From contig CBDAQM010000002.1 of the NCBI GenBank assembly GCA_965199095.1, positions 62,001-126,000 on the forward strand: a stretch of 64,000 nt of DNA, read 5' to 3'. The translations under genes and the position numbers were made by a program. The number at the start of each line of letters is the position of its first letter. The first letter of the stretch is position 1. The notes beneath the pieces are model-generated. The model made no database searches. It was not told the DNA's origin and saw nothing but the letters and a program-made list of their open reading frames with translations. Source of the DNA: LMUY01 sp965199095. Lineage in GTDB: Bacteria; Pseudomonadota; Alphaproteobacteria; Acetobacterales; Acetobacteraceae. This document shows positions 44,913 to 53,730 of the stretch, piece by piece.

Positions 44913-45652
44913 CCGGACAGCCGGTCATCGTCATCAAGGACGTCGGCAAATCCTACGGCCGGGTCCAGGTGTTGCGGCATTGCTCGGCCACGCTGCACCG
45001 CGGCGAGGTCGTGGTGATCTGCGGTCCGTCCGGCTCCGGCAAGAGCACGCTGATCAAGTGCATCAACCGTCTGGAAACGTTCGAGCAGGGCGAGATCGTG
45101 GTCGAGGGCGTGTCGGTCGGCGCGCGCGGCACGAATTTGCCCAAGCTGCGCACCCGGATTGGGATGGTGTTCCAGCAATTCGACCTGTACCCGCATATGA
45201 GCGCGCTTGAGAACATCAGCCTCGCGCAAAGGCACGTCCTAAGACGCAGCCGCGCCGAGGCGGACCAACGGTCGCGCGCGCTGCTGGCCCGGGTGGGCCT
45301 GGCCGACAAGGCGGACAGCCGCCCGGCCATGCTGTCCGGCGGGCAGCAGCAACGGGTGGCGATTGCCCGCGCCCTGGCCTTGGACCCGGCGGTCATGCTG
45401 TTCGACGAGCCCACCTCCGCCCTGGATCCGGAGATGGTGGGCGAGGTGCTGGACGTGATGCAGGCGTTGGCGCAGGACGGCATGACGATGGCCGTGGTGA
45501 CGCACGAAATGGGCTTTGCCCGGCGCGTGGCCGACCGGGTGCTGTTCCTGGACCAGGGCGTGATCCTGGAAGACACGCCGCGCGAACAGTTCTTCACTGC
45601 CCCGCAGACGGAGCGGGCACGGGTGTTCCTGTCAAAGGTGCTGCATTACTGA
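44909..45652 (+). CDS. Amino acid ABC importer ATPase (GltL-like)
   Basis: A 247-residue ATPase of the polar amino acid family. Walker A CGPSGSGKSTLIKCINRLE, the Q-loop MVFQQFDLYPHMSALENI, signature LSGGQQQRVAIARAL, Walker B VMLFDEPTSALDPEMVGEVL and the switch VTHEMGFAR are all intact. It ends the glutamate/aspartate-type operon. The RND pump gene converges from the other strand with only a 7-nt gap and no visible T-rich terminator. Confidence 0.96.
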   Translation: MTGQPVIVIKDVGKSYGRVQVLRHCSATLHRGEVVVICGPSGSGKSTLIKCINRLETFEQGEIVVEGVSVGARGTNLPKLRTRIGMVFQQFDLYPHMSALENISLAQRHVLRRSRAEADQRSRALLARVGLADKADSRPAMLSGGQQQRVAIARALALDPAVMLFDEPTSALDPEMVGEVLDVMQALAQDGMTMAVVTHEMGFARRVADRVLFLDQGVILEDTPREQFFTAPQTERARVFLSKVLHY

Positions 45653-45659
45653 TCGGGCC

Positions 45660-48600
45660 TCAGTCGGCGCCGCTTGCCGCACCCAATTTTTCCTGCAGGC
45701 GTGGCAGGCGGCTATGTTGAACCGGCGCCAGCCAGCGTTGCAGAGCATCCAGGTAAAGGTAGATCACCGGCGTGGTGTAAAGTGTCAGCACCTGGCTCAG
45801 CAGCAGCCCGCCCACCATCGCGAAACCGAGCGGCTTGCGGAGTTCCGACCCGGCGCCGCTTTCCAGCATCAAGGGCAGGCCGCTGAAGATCGCCGCCATG
45901 GTCGTCATCAGGATCGGGCGGAAGCGCAGCAGACAGGCCTGGCGAATTGCGTCATGCGGTGACAATCCGTCCTTGCGTTCCGCGCTGATGGCGAAGTCCA
46001 CCATCATGATACCGTTCTTCTTCACGATGCCGATCAGCAGGATGATGCCGATCAATGCGATCACCGTGAGCTGGTAGCCGAACAGCAGCAGCATCAGCAG
46101 CGACCCGACGCCCGCCGACGGCAGGGTGGATAGGATCGTGAGTGGCAGCACGTAGCTTTCATACAGCACGCCGAGGATGATGTAGACCGCGACCAGCGCC
46201 GCCGCGACCAGGTATGGCTCCGAACTGAGCGATGATTGGAATGCCTGCGCGGTGCCCTGGAAGCTCCCCTGGATCGTGGGTGGGACCCCCATGGAGGCTT
46301 CCACCTGCCCGATCTGGGTGACGGCATCGCCCAGCGAGGCGTTGCCCTTGAGGTTGAACGAGATCGTCACGTCGGGGAACTGGCTCTGGTGGTTGACGAC
46401 CAGCGGCTGCACCGGAACGGTCGTCTGGTGCAGCAGCGTCGACAGCGGCACCACGGCGCCCGTCGCGGACTTGACGTAGAGCTTCTCGAGCGTCTCCGTC
46501 TTGCCATACTCGCTCGGCAATGCTTCCTCAATGATGTAGTAGGCTTTGTTGCCCGTGAAGTACTGCGCGACCTCGCGTTGGCCGAATGCATCGTACAGGA
46601 TCGCGTCGATCGCCGCGGGCTGCACGCCGAAGCGCGATGCCTGGTTGCGGTCATAGGTGAGGGTCTCCGTCGTACCGGAATTTTCCTGGTCCGACGTGAC
46701 GTCCGCCAGCAACGGGATTTTCTGCATCCGGGCGAGGATCTTCGGCGCCCAACTGTTCAGCTCCGTCTGGTCCTCATCCTCCAGCGTGTATTGGAATAGC
46801 GTTCGGCCGAGGCGGGCGCCCACGCTCACATCCTGCGCCGGCTGCATGAACAATTTGATCCCGTTGATGGACTGCATGGAGTGCGAAATGCGTTGGATCA
46901 CCTGCGTCACGGTATCAACCCGATCGTTCCAGGGCTTCAGGGTGATGTACATGCGGGTGTTGTTGGCGGTCTGCCCACCCGCCCCTGCCCCGATCGACGA
47001 GACCACGGATGCCACTGCCGGGTCGTGCAATACGACAGCGTCAACCTGCTTCTGCAGGGCGGCAATCGCAGGATAGGATATGTCCTGCGCCGCATCGGTG
47101 ATACCGATGATGATGCCAGTGTCCTGGATAGGGAAGAAGCCCTTCGGGATGACGACATACAGCCCGACAGTCGCCGTCACCGTGGCGACGAAGACCATCA
47201 GCGTGATGAACTGGAACCGCAGCACGACGTCGAGCGTTTTTTCATAGAAGCCAAGCATGCCATCGAAAATCCGTTCCACGAACTTGTAGACGGCGCCGTG
47301 CTCATGCGCCTTGTTCGACAGGAAGCGGGCCGACATCATCGGCGTCAGCGTCAGTGACACGACAGCCGACATCACGATGGTGATCGAGACGACGATCGCG
47401 AACTCGCGGAACAGCCGTCCGACGATGCCGCCCATCAGCAGCAACGGGATGAACACGGCGATCAGCGACAGGCTGATGGAGATGATGGTGAAGCCGATTT
47501 CTCCGGCGCCCTTCAGCGCCGCCTGCATCGGGTTCAAGCCGTCTTCGATGTGGCGGAAGATGTTCTCCAGCATGACGATGGCATCGTCCACGACGAAACC
47601 AACCGCGATGGTCAATCCCATCAGGGACAGATTGTCCAGGCTGAATCCGGCGACATACATCACGCCCAGCGTGCCCACCAGGGCCACGGGGATGGTGATG
47701 CTCGGGATTATCGTCGCCCAGAGGTTGCGCAGGAACAAGAAGATGACCATCACGACGAGCGCCACGGACAGCAGCAGCGTGAACTCCACGTCGTCGACGG
47801 AGGCTCGGATGGTCAGCGTGCGGTCCGATACGACGTTCAGATGAATGTCCGGCGGGAAGTTGGCTTCGAGTGCAGGCAGCCGGTTTCTCACCCCATCGGC
47901 AGTGGAGATGACGTTGGCGGCCGGCTGCTTGAACACCAGCAGCAAGACCGATTGCTTGCCGTTGGTGAATGCGCCGAGTTCGCGGTTCTGCGGTCCGGAC
48001 ACCGCCCGCCCGATGTCGCGGATGCGGATCGGCGCGCCGTTGCGATAGGCGATGATGACGTCGTTGTAGGGCGCGGCTGTCACCAACTGGTCGTTGGCGT
48101 ACACGGTGAAGGATTGGTTCGGGCCGTCGATGCTGCCCTTGGGATTGTCGACGGTCACGTTCGTCAGGACGTTGCGCACATCCTCCAGCGTCAGCCCGGC
48201 GGAGGCGAGCTTCTCGGGATCGATCTGCACGCGGATGGCCGGGGTCTGCTGTCCGCCAACGAGAACCTGACCGACGCCGGGCAGTTGGGAGATTTGCTGC
48301 TCCACGACGTTCTCGGCGTAATTGTCGACCTCGGTCAGCGGCGCCTGGTCCGACTGCATGGCCAGGATCATGATGGGACTGTCGGCCGGGTTGATGGCGC
48401 GGAAGGTCGGCGGGCTAGGCAAATCCTTCGGGAGGGAGCCTTCAGCCGCGTTGATCGCCTCCAGCACCAACGTCTCGGCGTTAGCCAGATCGGTGCTGAG
48501 GCCGAATTGCAGCGTGATCTGGGTGGAGCCGAGCACGCTGGCCGATGTCATCTGCGTCAGTCCCGGCAGCATCTGTCCGAACTCGGTTTCCAACGGCGTC

Positions 48601-48791
48601 GCGACGGTCGACGCCATCGTCTCCGGGCTGGCGCCGGGATACTGCGCGGTGACGGTGAGGGTGGGGAACTGCACATTCGGCAGCGGCGCCACCGGCAGGA
48701 GCGGGTAGGCGACCAAGCCGGCGAGGAAGATCGCCGCCGTCAACAGGGAGGTCGCGATCGGCCGCGTTATAAAGGGGGACGAAACGCTCAT
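45660..48791 (-). CDS. RND efflux pump inner-membrane subunit (AcrB/MdtC type)
   Basis: A 1043-residue proton-driven exporter of the HAE1 family. SPFITRPIATSLLTAAIFLA forms the first helix. The pore and docking domains follow, and the transmembrane Asp pair of the proton relay is in AVGFVVDDAIVMLENIFRHI (about residue 400). KNGIMMVDFAISAERK and RFRPILMTTMAAIFSGLPLM are conserved in the second half. Length is full. It is related to MdtB/MdtC. The adaptor gene lies 33 nt upstream on the same strand; no outer-membrane TolC-like gene is in the window, so one is borrowed from elsewhere. Confidence 0.95.
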   Translation of the reverse strand: MSVSSPFITRPIATSLLTAAIFLAGLVAYPLLPVAPLPNVQFPTLTVTAQYPGASPETMASTVATPLETEFGQMLPGLTQMTSASVLGSTQITLQFGLSTDLANAETLVLEAINAAEGSLPKDLPSPPTFRAINPADSPIMILAMQSDQAPLTEVDNYAENVVEQQISQLPGVGQVLVGGQQTPAIRVQIDPEKLASAGLTLEDVRNVLTNVTVDNPKGSIDGPNQSFTVYANDQLVTAAPYNDVIIAYRNGAPIRIRDIGRAVSGPQNRELGAFTNGKQSVLLLVFKQPAANVISTADGVRNRLPALEANFPPDIHLNVVSDRTLTIRASVDDVEFTLLLSVALVVMVIFLFLRNLWATIIPSITIPVALVGTLGVMYVAGFSLDNLSLMGLTIAVGFVVDDAIVMLENIFRHIEDGLNPMQAALKGAGEIGFTIISISLSLIAVFIPLLLMGGIVGRLFREFAIVVSITIVMSAVVSLTLTPMMSARFLSNKAHEHGAVYKFVERIFDGMLGFYEKTLDVVLRFQFITLMVFVATVTATVGLYVVIPKGFFPIQDTGIIIGITDAAQDISYPAIAALQKQVDAVVLHDPAVASVVSSIGAGAGGQTANNTRMYITLKPWNDRVDTVTQVIQRISHSMQSINGIKLFMQPAQDVSVGARLGRTLFQYTLEDEDQTELNSWAPKILARMQKIPLLADVTSDQENSGTTETLTYDRNQASRFGVQPAAIDAILYDAFGQREVAQYFTGNKAYYIIEEALPSEYGKTETLEKLYVKSATGAVVPLSTLLHQTTVPVQPLVVNHQSQFPDVTISFNLKGNASLGDAVTQIGQVEASMGVPPTIQGSFQGTAQAFQSSLSSEPYLVAAALVAVYIILGVLYESYVLPLTILSTLPSAGVGSLLMLLLFGYQLTVIALIGIILLIGIVKKNGIMMVDFAISAERKDGLSPHDAIRQACLLRFRPILMTTMAAIFSGLPLMLESGAGSELRKPLGFAMVGGLLLSQVLTLYTTPVIYLYLDALQRWLAPVQHSRLPRLQEKLGAASGAD

Positions 48792-48824
48792 CGATGTGCA
48801 CCCGCTTCGGTCAAGGACGACATG

Positions 48825-49985
48825 TCAGCCTGCCGAGGGCTGTTGGCTGGCAGATGCCGAGGCCTTCGACGTATCCGTCGGATTGACCCGGACACCTGGC
48901 GCGAGGCGCGATTGCCCGGTGACGACGATGGTCTCGTTGCCGGACAAGCCGGCGGTGACGACGGCGCGGCCATTGTCCTGGTAGCCGACCTGCACGGCCT
49001 TCGGCGTGACGGTATGGTCTGGATTGACCAGGTAGACGAACAAGCCGTCCGGACCATGCTCCAGGGCAAGCATCGGCACTGTCGCGACATGATGCAGCAC
49101 ATCGACCTCGACGCGGGCATTGACGAACTGCCCCGGCCAGAGATGGTTGTCACCGTTGTCGAACACCGCCTTCAACGAGATGGTGCCCGTACTCGTGTCG
49201 ATCGTATTGTTCGGGGTCGTCAGCACGCCCTTGGCGAGCTCACTCGAATCATCCGTGTTGGTCACGATGACGGGCACGGTGCCACGGCCACGGGCGTCTT
49301 GCACATGGACCAGGTCAGCCTCGGGCAAGGTGAACACGACCGAGATCGGATGATCCTGGGTGATGGAGATAATGCCCGTCTGGGTGCCGACCTCGATCAG
49401 ATTGCCGACATCGACCTGGTATAGGCTGACCCGTCCGTCGAACGGCGCCTGGATCACGCAGTTGCTCAGGTTGATCTGCGCCGTCTCGATGGCGGCAGCA
49501 TCCGCCGCAATGGCGGCCGTTTGCTTGCTGACCGTGGCTTGCTGGTCGTCCACCTGCTGGACCGGAGCGAACTGGCTGCGGGCCAGCGACTGATACCGCT
49601 TGAGGTCGAGTTGCGCGCCTTGGAGTGTGGCCTCGTCCTCTTTCTTCTGCGCCATCGCCTGGTCCAGGGCCGCCTGGTATGGCCGCGGATCGATCTCGGC
49701 GACGATATCCCCCTTATGCACCTCCTGGCCTTCACGGGCAGGCAGGCCAATGAGGATGCCGTTCACCTGCGCCTTGATCTCCACGACGTTCAACGCCTGG
49801 ACCGTTCCCAATCCATTGAGGTAGACGGGAACGTCCTGTAACCGCGTCGGCTCCGTCGTAACAGGCACCAGGGAGGGAGGCGCCGGATCCGCCGCATGCG
49901 CCGGCCGGAGACTAGGCCCGGCCCACCAGGCAAGGCCCGCGATCGGGACGAGTGAGATCAACACCCATTTCAGGCCAGGCTTCAT
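48825..49985 (-). CDS. RND efflux periplasmic adaptor (membrane fusion protein, MdtA type)
   Basis: A 386-residue adaptor. The N-terminal anchor is WVLISLVPIAGLAWWAG. The first half of the biotinyl-lipoyl hairpin has GTVQALNVVEIKAQVNGILI, a coiled-coil region spans about residues 100-185, and the return strand is VIQAPFDGRVSLYQVDVGNL. The beta-barrel and membrane-proximal domains end with GQSRLAPGVRVNPTD. It bridges the RND pump to an outer-membrane channel. The last 15 residues are low-complexity Ser/Ala. Confidence 0.93.
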   Translation of the reverse strand: MKPGLKWVLISLVPIAGLAWWAGPSLRPAHAADPAPPSLVPVTTEPTRLQDVPVYLNGLGTVQALNVVEIKAQVNGILIGLPAREGQEVHKGDIVAEIDPRPYQAALDQAMAQKKEDEATLQGAQLDLKRYQSLARSQFAPVQQVDDQQATVSKQTAAIAADAAAIETAQINLSNCVIQAPFDGRVSLYQVDVGNLIEVGTQTGIISITQDHPISVVFTLPEADLVHVQDARGRGTVPVIVTNTDDSSELAKGVLTTPNNTIDTSTGTISLKAVFDNGDNHLWPGQFVNARVEVDVLHHVATVPMLALEHGPDGLFVYLVNPDHTVTPKAVQVGYQDNGRAVVTAGLSGNETIVVTGQSRLAPGVRVNPTDTSKASASASQQPSAG

Positions 49986-50077
49986 CGCGATCGTCCTTCA
50001 CGCGTGCGGGATCACTTGGACCTCGCGGGACCCAATTGGATTGTCCTGCTAACTGGAGGGTGAACCATTGGGTTGCC

Positions 50078-50102
50078 GTGACAGCGTGTTGCATAATGTC
50101 AC
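50078..50102. promoter_or_regulatory. Inverted repeat upstream of the RND efflux operon (possible operator)
   Basis: GTGACA (50078-50083) and TGTCAC (50097-50102) form 6-bp arms separated by 13 nt, about 93 nt upstream of the adaptor ATG in the 133-nt gap. A repressor site is plausible because RND operons are often locally repressed, but no regulator gene is adjacent. Confidence 0.35.
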
Positions 50103-50118
50103 AGCTCCGCCACCTCGA

Positions 50119-51093
50119 TCAGCCGGAGCGTCCCCGGACTTTCACGCGGATCAGCGCGGCGAGGAGTTCCAGCGTCGGCATCGGCGTGCCGGTCAGTTTC
50201 GCCAGTTGCAGCGGAACGTTGTAGAGCGCGTCGACCTCCATCGGCCGACCCGCCATCAAATCCTGCAGGATGCTGGGCCGGTGCCCGAGCGCCATGTTGA
50301 TCGACACGATGCGTTCCACGTCCAGCACCGTGTCGCGGCCCAGCGCCCGGATCAGCGCCGCAGCCTCCGCCACGACGCGGCGCGACGTCTCGATCAACGC
50401 TGCTTCCTCGTGCGTTGCGCGCACCGGCGTCTCCGTCAGCACGCACATCGGCCCGGCGCTCAGGTTGAAGGCGAGTTTTTCCCAGATGCGGTCGCGGATT
50501 TGCGTCTCGACCGTAACCGGCAAATCCGCGGCCAGAAGCGCCTGCTCCAGGAGGCGGATGCCCGGCGTCGTCACCCCGTCCGGGGCGCCGAGCACGGTGG
50601 CGCGGGATTTCGGGCTCATCACCCGGATGACGCCGGCTTCGGGCACGGAGCTCGCGGGCCAGGCAATGCCGCCGACGGTGCGGCGCGGACCGATGGCCCG
50701 CCAGATCACATCATCCGGATCCAGCAGCGGCAGCCGCTGGCCGTCCATCGCGCCGCCGTGACCGTGGAAATACCACCAGGGCACGCCGTTGGTCAGGAAC
50801 GCCACGGGGGTGTCGTCCCGCAGCAGCGGACCCATCATGCCCGCGACCTGCGGCAGCGACGGCGCCTTCACCGCCACCAGCACGCCATCCTGCACGCCCA
50901 GCGCGGCGGGATCGTCGCTGGCATGCACGGGCACGGTGAAGCGCTCGTCAGTCGCCTCCACCGTCAAGCCGTTCTTCTGGATGGCGCGCAGGTGGGCGCC
51001 GCGCGCCACGACCGACACGTCGATGCCGGCGCGCGCCAGGTAGCCCGCGATGAAACCGCCGATCGCGCCGGCGCCGTAAACGCATATTTTCAC
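50119..51093 (-). CDS. Ketopantoate reductase (PanE/ApbA) family protein
   Basis: A 324-residue NADPH-dependent oxidoreductase. The Rossmann start MKICVYGAGAIGGFIAGYLA is followed by FLTNGVPWWYFHGHGG. IWEKLAFNLSAGPMCVLTET carries the catalytic Lys, and the C-terminal helical domain ends GTPMPTLELLAALIRV. PanE reduces 2-ketopantoate in pantothenate synthesis, but this longer form with PWWYF is common in catabolic clusters and may act on another 2-oxo acid. It lies 28 nt after an MFS transporter at the end of the 50-64 kb array. Confidence 0.88.
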   Translation of the reverse strand: MKICVYGAGAIGGFIAGYLARAGIDVSVVARGAHLRAIQKNGLTVEATDERFTVPVHASDDPAALGVQDGVLVAVKAPSLPQVAGMMGPLLRDDTPVAFLTNGVPWWYFHGHGGAMDGQRLPLLDPDDVIWRAIGPRRTVGGIAWPASSVPEAGVIRVMSPKSRATVLGAPDGVTTPGIRLLEQALLAADLPVTVETQIRDRIWEKLAFNLSAGPMCVLTETPVRATHEEAALIETSRRVVAEAAALIRALGRDTVLDVERIVSINMALGHRPSILQDLMAGRPMEVDALYNVPLQLAKLTGTPMPTLELLAALIRVKVRGRSG

Positions 51094-51121
51094 GCGGCCA
51101 ATCTCCTCATCTCATGCAGGG

Positions 51122-52420
51122 TCAGGCGCGGGCGGTGGCGAGGCCGGCCGTGCCGGGGATGGCGGCCAGGGGGCGTTGTGGATGCACGAACAGCCACAGC
51201 ACTGCCCCCGCCCCCCCGGCGAGCGCAATGCCCAGCAGCGCACCGGTCCAGCCGCCCGTCCATTCCACCAGGTACGCCATCACGACCGGCCCCACGAACC
51301 CGGCGGAGTTGCCCCAGCAATTGGCCCAGCCGGACACCACGCCCGTGGCGTTGCGGCCAAGGTCTTGCGTGGCCGACCAGATCGAGACTTGCGCCAGCCC
51401 GATCGCGCCCAGCGATACGCACAGCAGGATCATCATGACCACGACGTCAGGCGCGCGCGACGCCAGGATCAGCGCGCCGGCGCTGATGATGAACCCAGCC
51501 ATGGCCGCCGGCACCCGCGCCATCCACACCGACCCCGTGGCGCGCAGCACCCGGTCCGCCAGCCAGCCTGCCACGAACACCATCACGAACAGCGCGACCC
51601 AGGGCATGGACGCGTAGATACCCATCTCCTTCAGCGACATGTGCCGTTCGCTGACCAGGTAGGTCGGCAGCCACGTGGTGTAGAAGCTCTGCACTAGCAC
51701 CAGGAAGAAATACTGCATCCCGACCGCCCAGAACTGGAACGAACCCAGGCACCGCCAGAAGGCGCCGTCCGTGCCCAGGGCCGAGTCGCGGTCCTGCCCG
51801 GCGGTGATGAAATCCGCCTCGCCCCGTGTCATGGCGGGATGCGTCGCCGGGTCGTCGCGGAACCAGGTCCACCACAGGATGCCGAGCGCCACGCCCAGCA
51901 GGCCGAAGCCGTAGAACGCCCAGCGCCAGCCGAAGCTGCCGATGACCAGCGTGGTGATCGGCGCGGCCACGATGGGGCCGAGATACAGGGCGCCCAGCAG
52001 TACCGAATTGCCTTGCGAGCGTTCCTGCCGCGGAAACCAGCGGCGTAGCGCCATGACGCAGGCCGGCCAGTCCGCCGCCTGCCCGGCGCCAAGCAGTGCG
52101 CGGATGCCCACGAACGACACCATGTTGAAGCCGAGCGGGGTTGCGATGGTCAACGCCGACCACAGCAAATTGGCCCAGGCCAGCGCCCGGCGCGGACCGA
52201 ATTTCTGCGCCAGCCATCCGGCGGGAACCTGCAGCGCGGCGTAGGTCCAGGAGAAGCTGGTGAGGATCAGTGACATCTGCACCAGGGTGAAGCCGTATTC
52301 ATGCTGGATGGTCGGCGCGGCCACCACCAGCGCGGTCCGGTCCAGCGACATCACGAAGGTGATCGGCCCGATCAGCCCGAACACCATCCACCACCGCACC
52401 CTGCCAGCCGGTCCCCTCAT
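51122..52420 (-). CDS. MFS transporter, anion:cation symporter (ACS) family
   Basis: A 432-residue major facilitator with 12 predicted helices. GPITFVMSLDRTALVVAAPT at the N-terminus and LTSFSWTYAALQVPAGWLAQ then KFGPRRALAWANLLWS are the ACS/glucarate-type signature. WGNSAGFVGPVVMAYLVEWT occurs in the second half. ACS transporters import organic anions such as glucarate, tartrate or phthalate. Position between M20 hydrolases and a PanE-like enzyme suggests a product or substrate of that pathway; the cargo is not known. Confidence 0.9.
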   Translation of the reverse strand: MRGPAGRVRWWMVFGLIGPITFVMSLDRTALVVAAPTIQHEYGFTLVQMSLILTSFSWTYAALQVPAGWLAQKFGPRRALAWANLLWSALTIATPLGFNMVSFVGIRALLGAGQAADWPACVMALRRWFPRQERSQGNSVLLGALYLGPIVAAPITTLVIGSFGWRWAFYGFGLLGVALGILWWTWFRDDPATHPAMTRGEADFITAGQDRDSALGTDGAFWRCLGSFQFWAVGMQYFFLVLVQSFYTTWLPTYLVSERHMSLKEMGIYASMPWVALFVMVFVAGWLADRVLRATGSVWMARVPAAMAGFIISAGALILASRAPDVVVMMILLCVSLGAIGLAQVSIWSATQDLGRNATGVVSGWANCWGNSAGFVGPVVMAYLVEWTGGWTGALLGIALAGGAGAVLWLFVHPQRPLAAIPGTAGLATARA

Positions 52421-52495
52421 GGATCCATATCCCCGCTTACGCCGGCGGGCAGCTTGCGGCGGGTCTTAGGCGGTAGGCAAGCAGGTTGATACGGA

Positions 52496-53695
52496 TCAAG
52501 CGGCCAAATAGCGCAGGATCGCCGCCGCCAGGGCCTGCACGTCGGCAATGCGCACGCGTTCGTCGGCGCCATGGACGCGGCAGTCCGGCCGGATCGCGCC
52601 GCCCAGCAGGATCTCCCGCCCGTCTTCCGGCCGCCGGCTGCGCTGCACCCAGCCCATGTCGGAGGAGGAGGTGGAGCCGTAGGCCCGCGCCGCGCCGGCC
52701 GCCCAGCCGAAGCTGTCGGCCATCGCCGCGGCCCAGCGGGGCCAGTGCGGCCCGGTATCGGCGCCGCTGACCGCGGCCAGGTGGCCGGTCACGTGCAACT
52801 GCCAGCGCGTGCCAGGCGGCGCCGCGGCGGCGATGGTGTCGCTGATTTCGGCCAGCACCGCCGCGTCATCCTCCTCCGGCGCGTAGCGGCGGTTCAGCGC
52901 CACCGTGCAATGGTCCGGCACGCTGTTCGCCTTGACGCCCGCCTGGGCCACGGTCAGCGCCAGGATCGGGCGGAGCGGCCGCCCGTCGGCGGCGGTCATG
53001 GCGGAGTGCCGCGCCTGCACCACCGGCTTCAGGGCCAGGAGCGCCGCCAGGATCGGCACCGCGCGTTCCAGCGCGTTGTCGCCGGAGCCGTGCTGCCCGG
53101 CGTGGCCAGCCTTGCCTTCGATGTCCAGTCGCAACTCCAGCGACCCGAACGACCCGCTCCACAGCCGCGGCGCCGCCCCGCCATCGAGGCAGAGCAGATG
53201 CGCCGGCACCTCCCCCGCCTCCGCCAGGAAGCGGATGCCGGGATAGGCGCCGCCTTCCTCATCCGTGCAGAGCAGCACGCGCGGGGCGTAGCGCAGCACC
53301 ACGCCGTGCTCCACCGCCACCTGCATCGCGAGCGCGAGTGCCGCGATCGAGGCCTTCATGTCGGCGGCGCCCCGACCCAGCACCCACTCGCCCTGCCGGG
53401 TGGCGGCGAAGGGCGGGTCGGACCAGCCATCGCCGGCGGGCACGACATCCATATGGGCGTAGATGCCGATCGGTTCGGCGCCGGGCACCGCAAGGTCCGC
53501 CACCAGGTTCACGCGCGGCCCGGCCGCCCCGGCGCCGGGCACGTCCCACAGGGCCTGCGGCACGTCCACCGTGCGGCAGCGGAACCCGAGCTTGCTCAGC
53601 CGGCCGGTGGCCCACGCCACCAGCGCCGGATAGTTGCGGCCCGGCGGGTAGGAGGTGTCGACCGCCAGCACCGCCGCCAGATCCGCCAGCACCAC
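52496..53695 (-). CDS. M20-family metallopeptidase/deacylase (ArgE/DapE-like), canonical copy
   Basis: A di-zinc amidohydrolase of at least 399 residues. Metal ligands are recognisable: IYAHMDVVP (His, Asp), GRGAADMKAS (bridging Asp) and CTDEEGG (Glu pair). The lid domain contains KAGHAGQHGSGDNALERAVP. Family enzymes remove acyl or carbamoyl groups from amino acids. The start is doubtful: tandem GTG codons begin at 53695. The frame extends upstream with the plausible helix LNAALRAIAASEAVVLADLA to a CTG at 53734 that overlaps the previous stop (CTGA). A CTG start may therefore be used. Confidence 0.88.
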   Translation of the reverse strand: MVLADLAAVLAVDTSYPPGRNYPALVAWATGRLSKLGFRCRTVDVPQALWDVPGAGAAGPRVNLVADLAVPGAEPIGIYAHMDVVPAGDGWSDPPFAATRQGEWVLGRGAADMKASIAALALAMQVAVEHGVVLRYAPRVLLCTDEEGGAYPGIRFLAEAGEVPAHLLCLDGGAAPRLWSGSFGSLELRLDIEGKAGHAGQHGSGDNALERAVPILAALLALKPVVQARHSAMTAADGRPLRPILALTVAQAGVKANSVPDHCTVALNRRYAPEEDDAAVLAEISDTIAAAAPPGTRWQLHVTGHLAAVSGADTGPHWPRWAAAMADSFGWAAGAARAYGSTSSSDMGWVQRSRRPEDGREILLGGAIRPDCRVHGADERVRIADVQALAAAILRYLAA

Positions 53696-53730
53696 CGCCT
53701 CGCTGGCAGCGATGGCGCGGAGGGCGGCGT

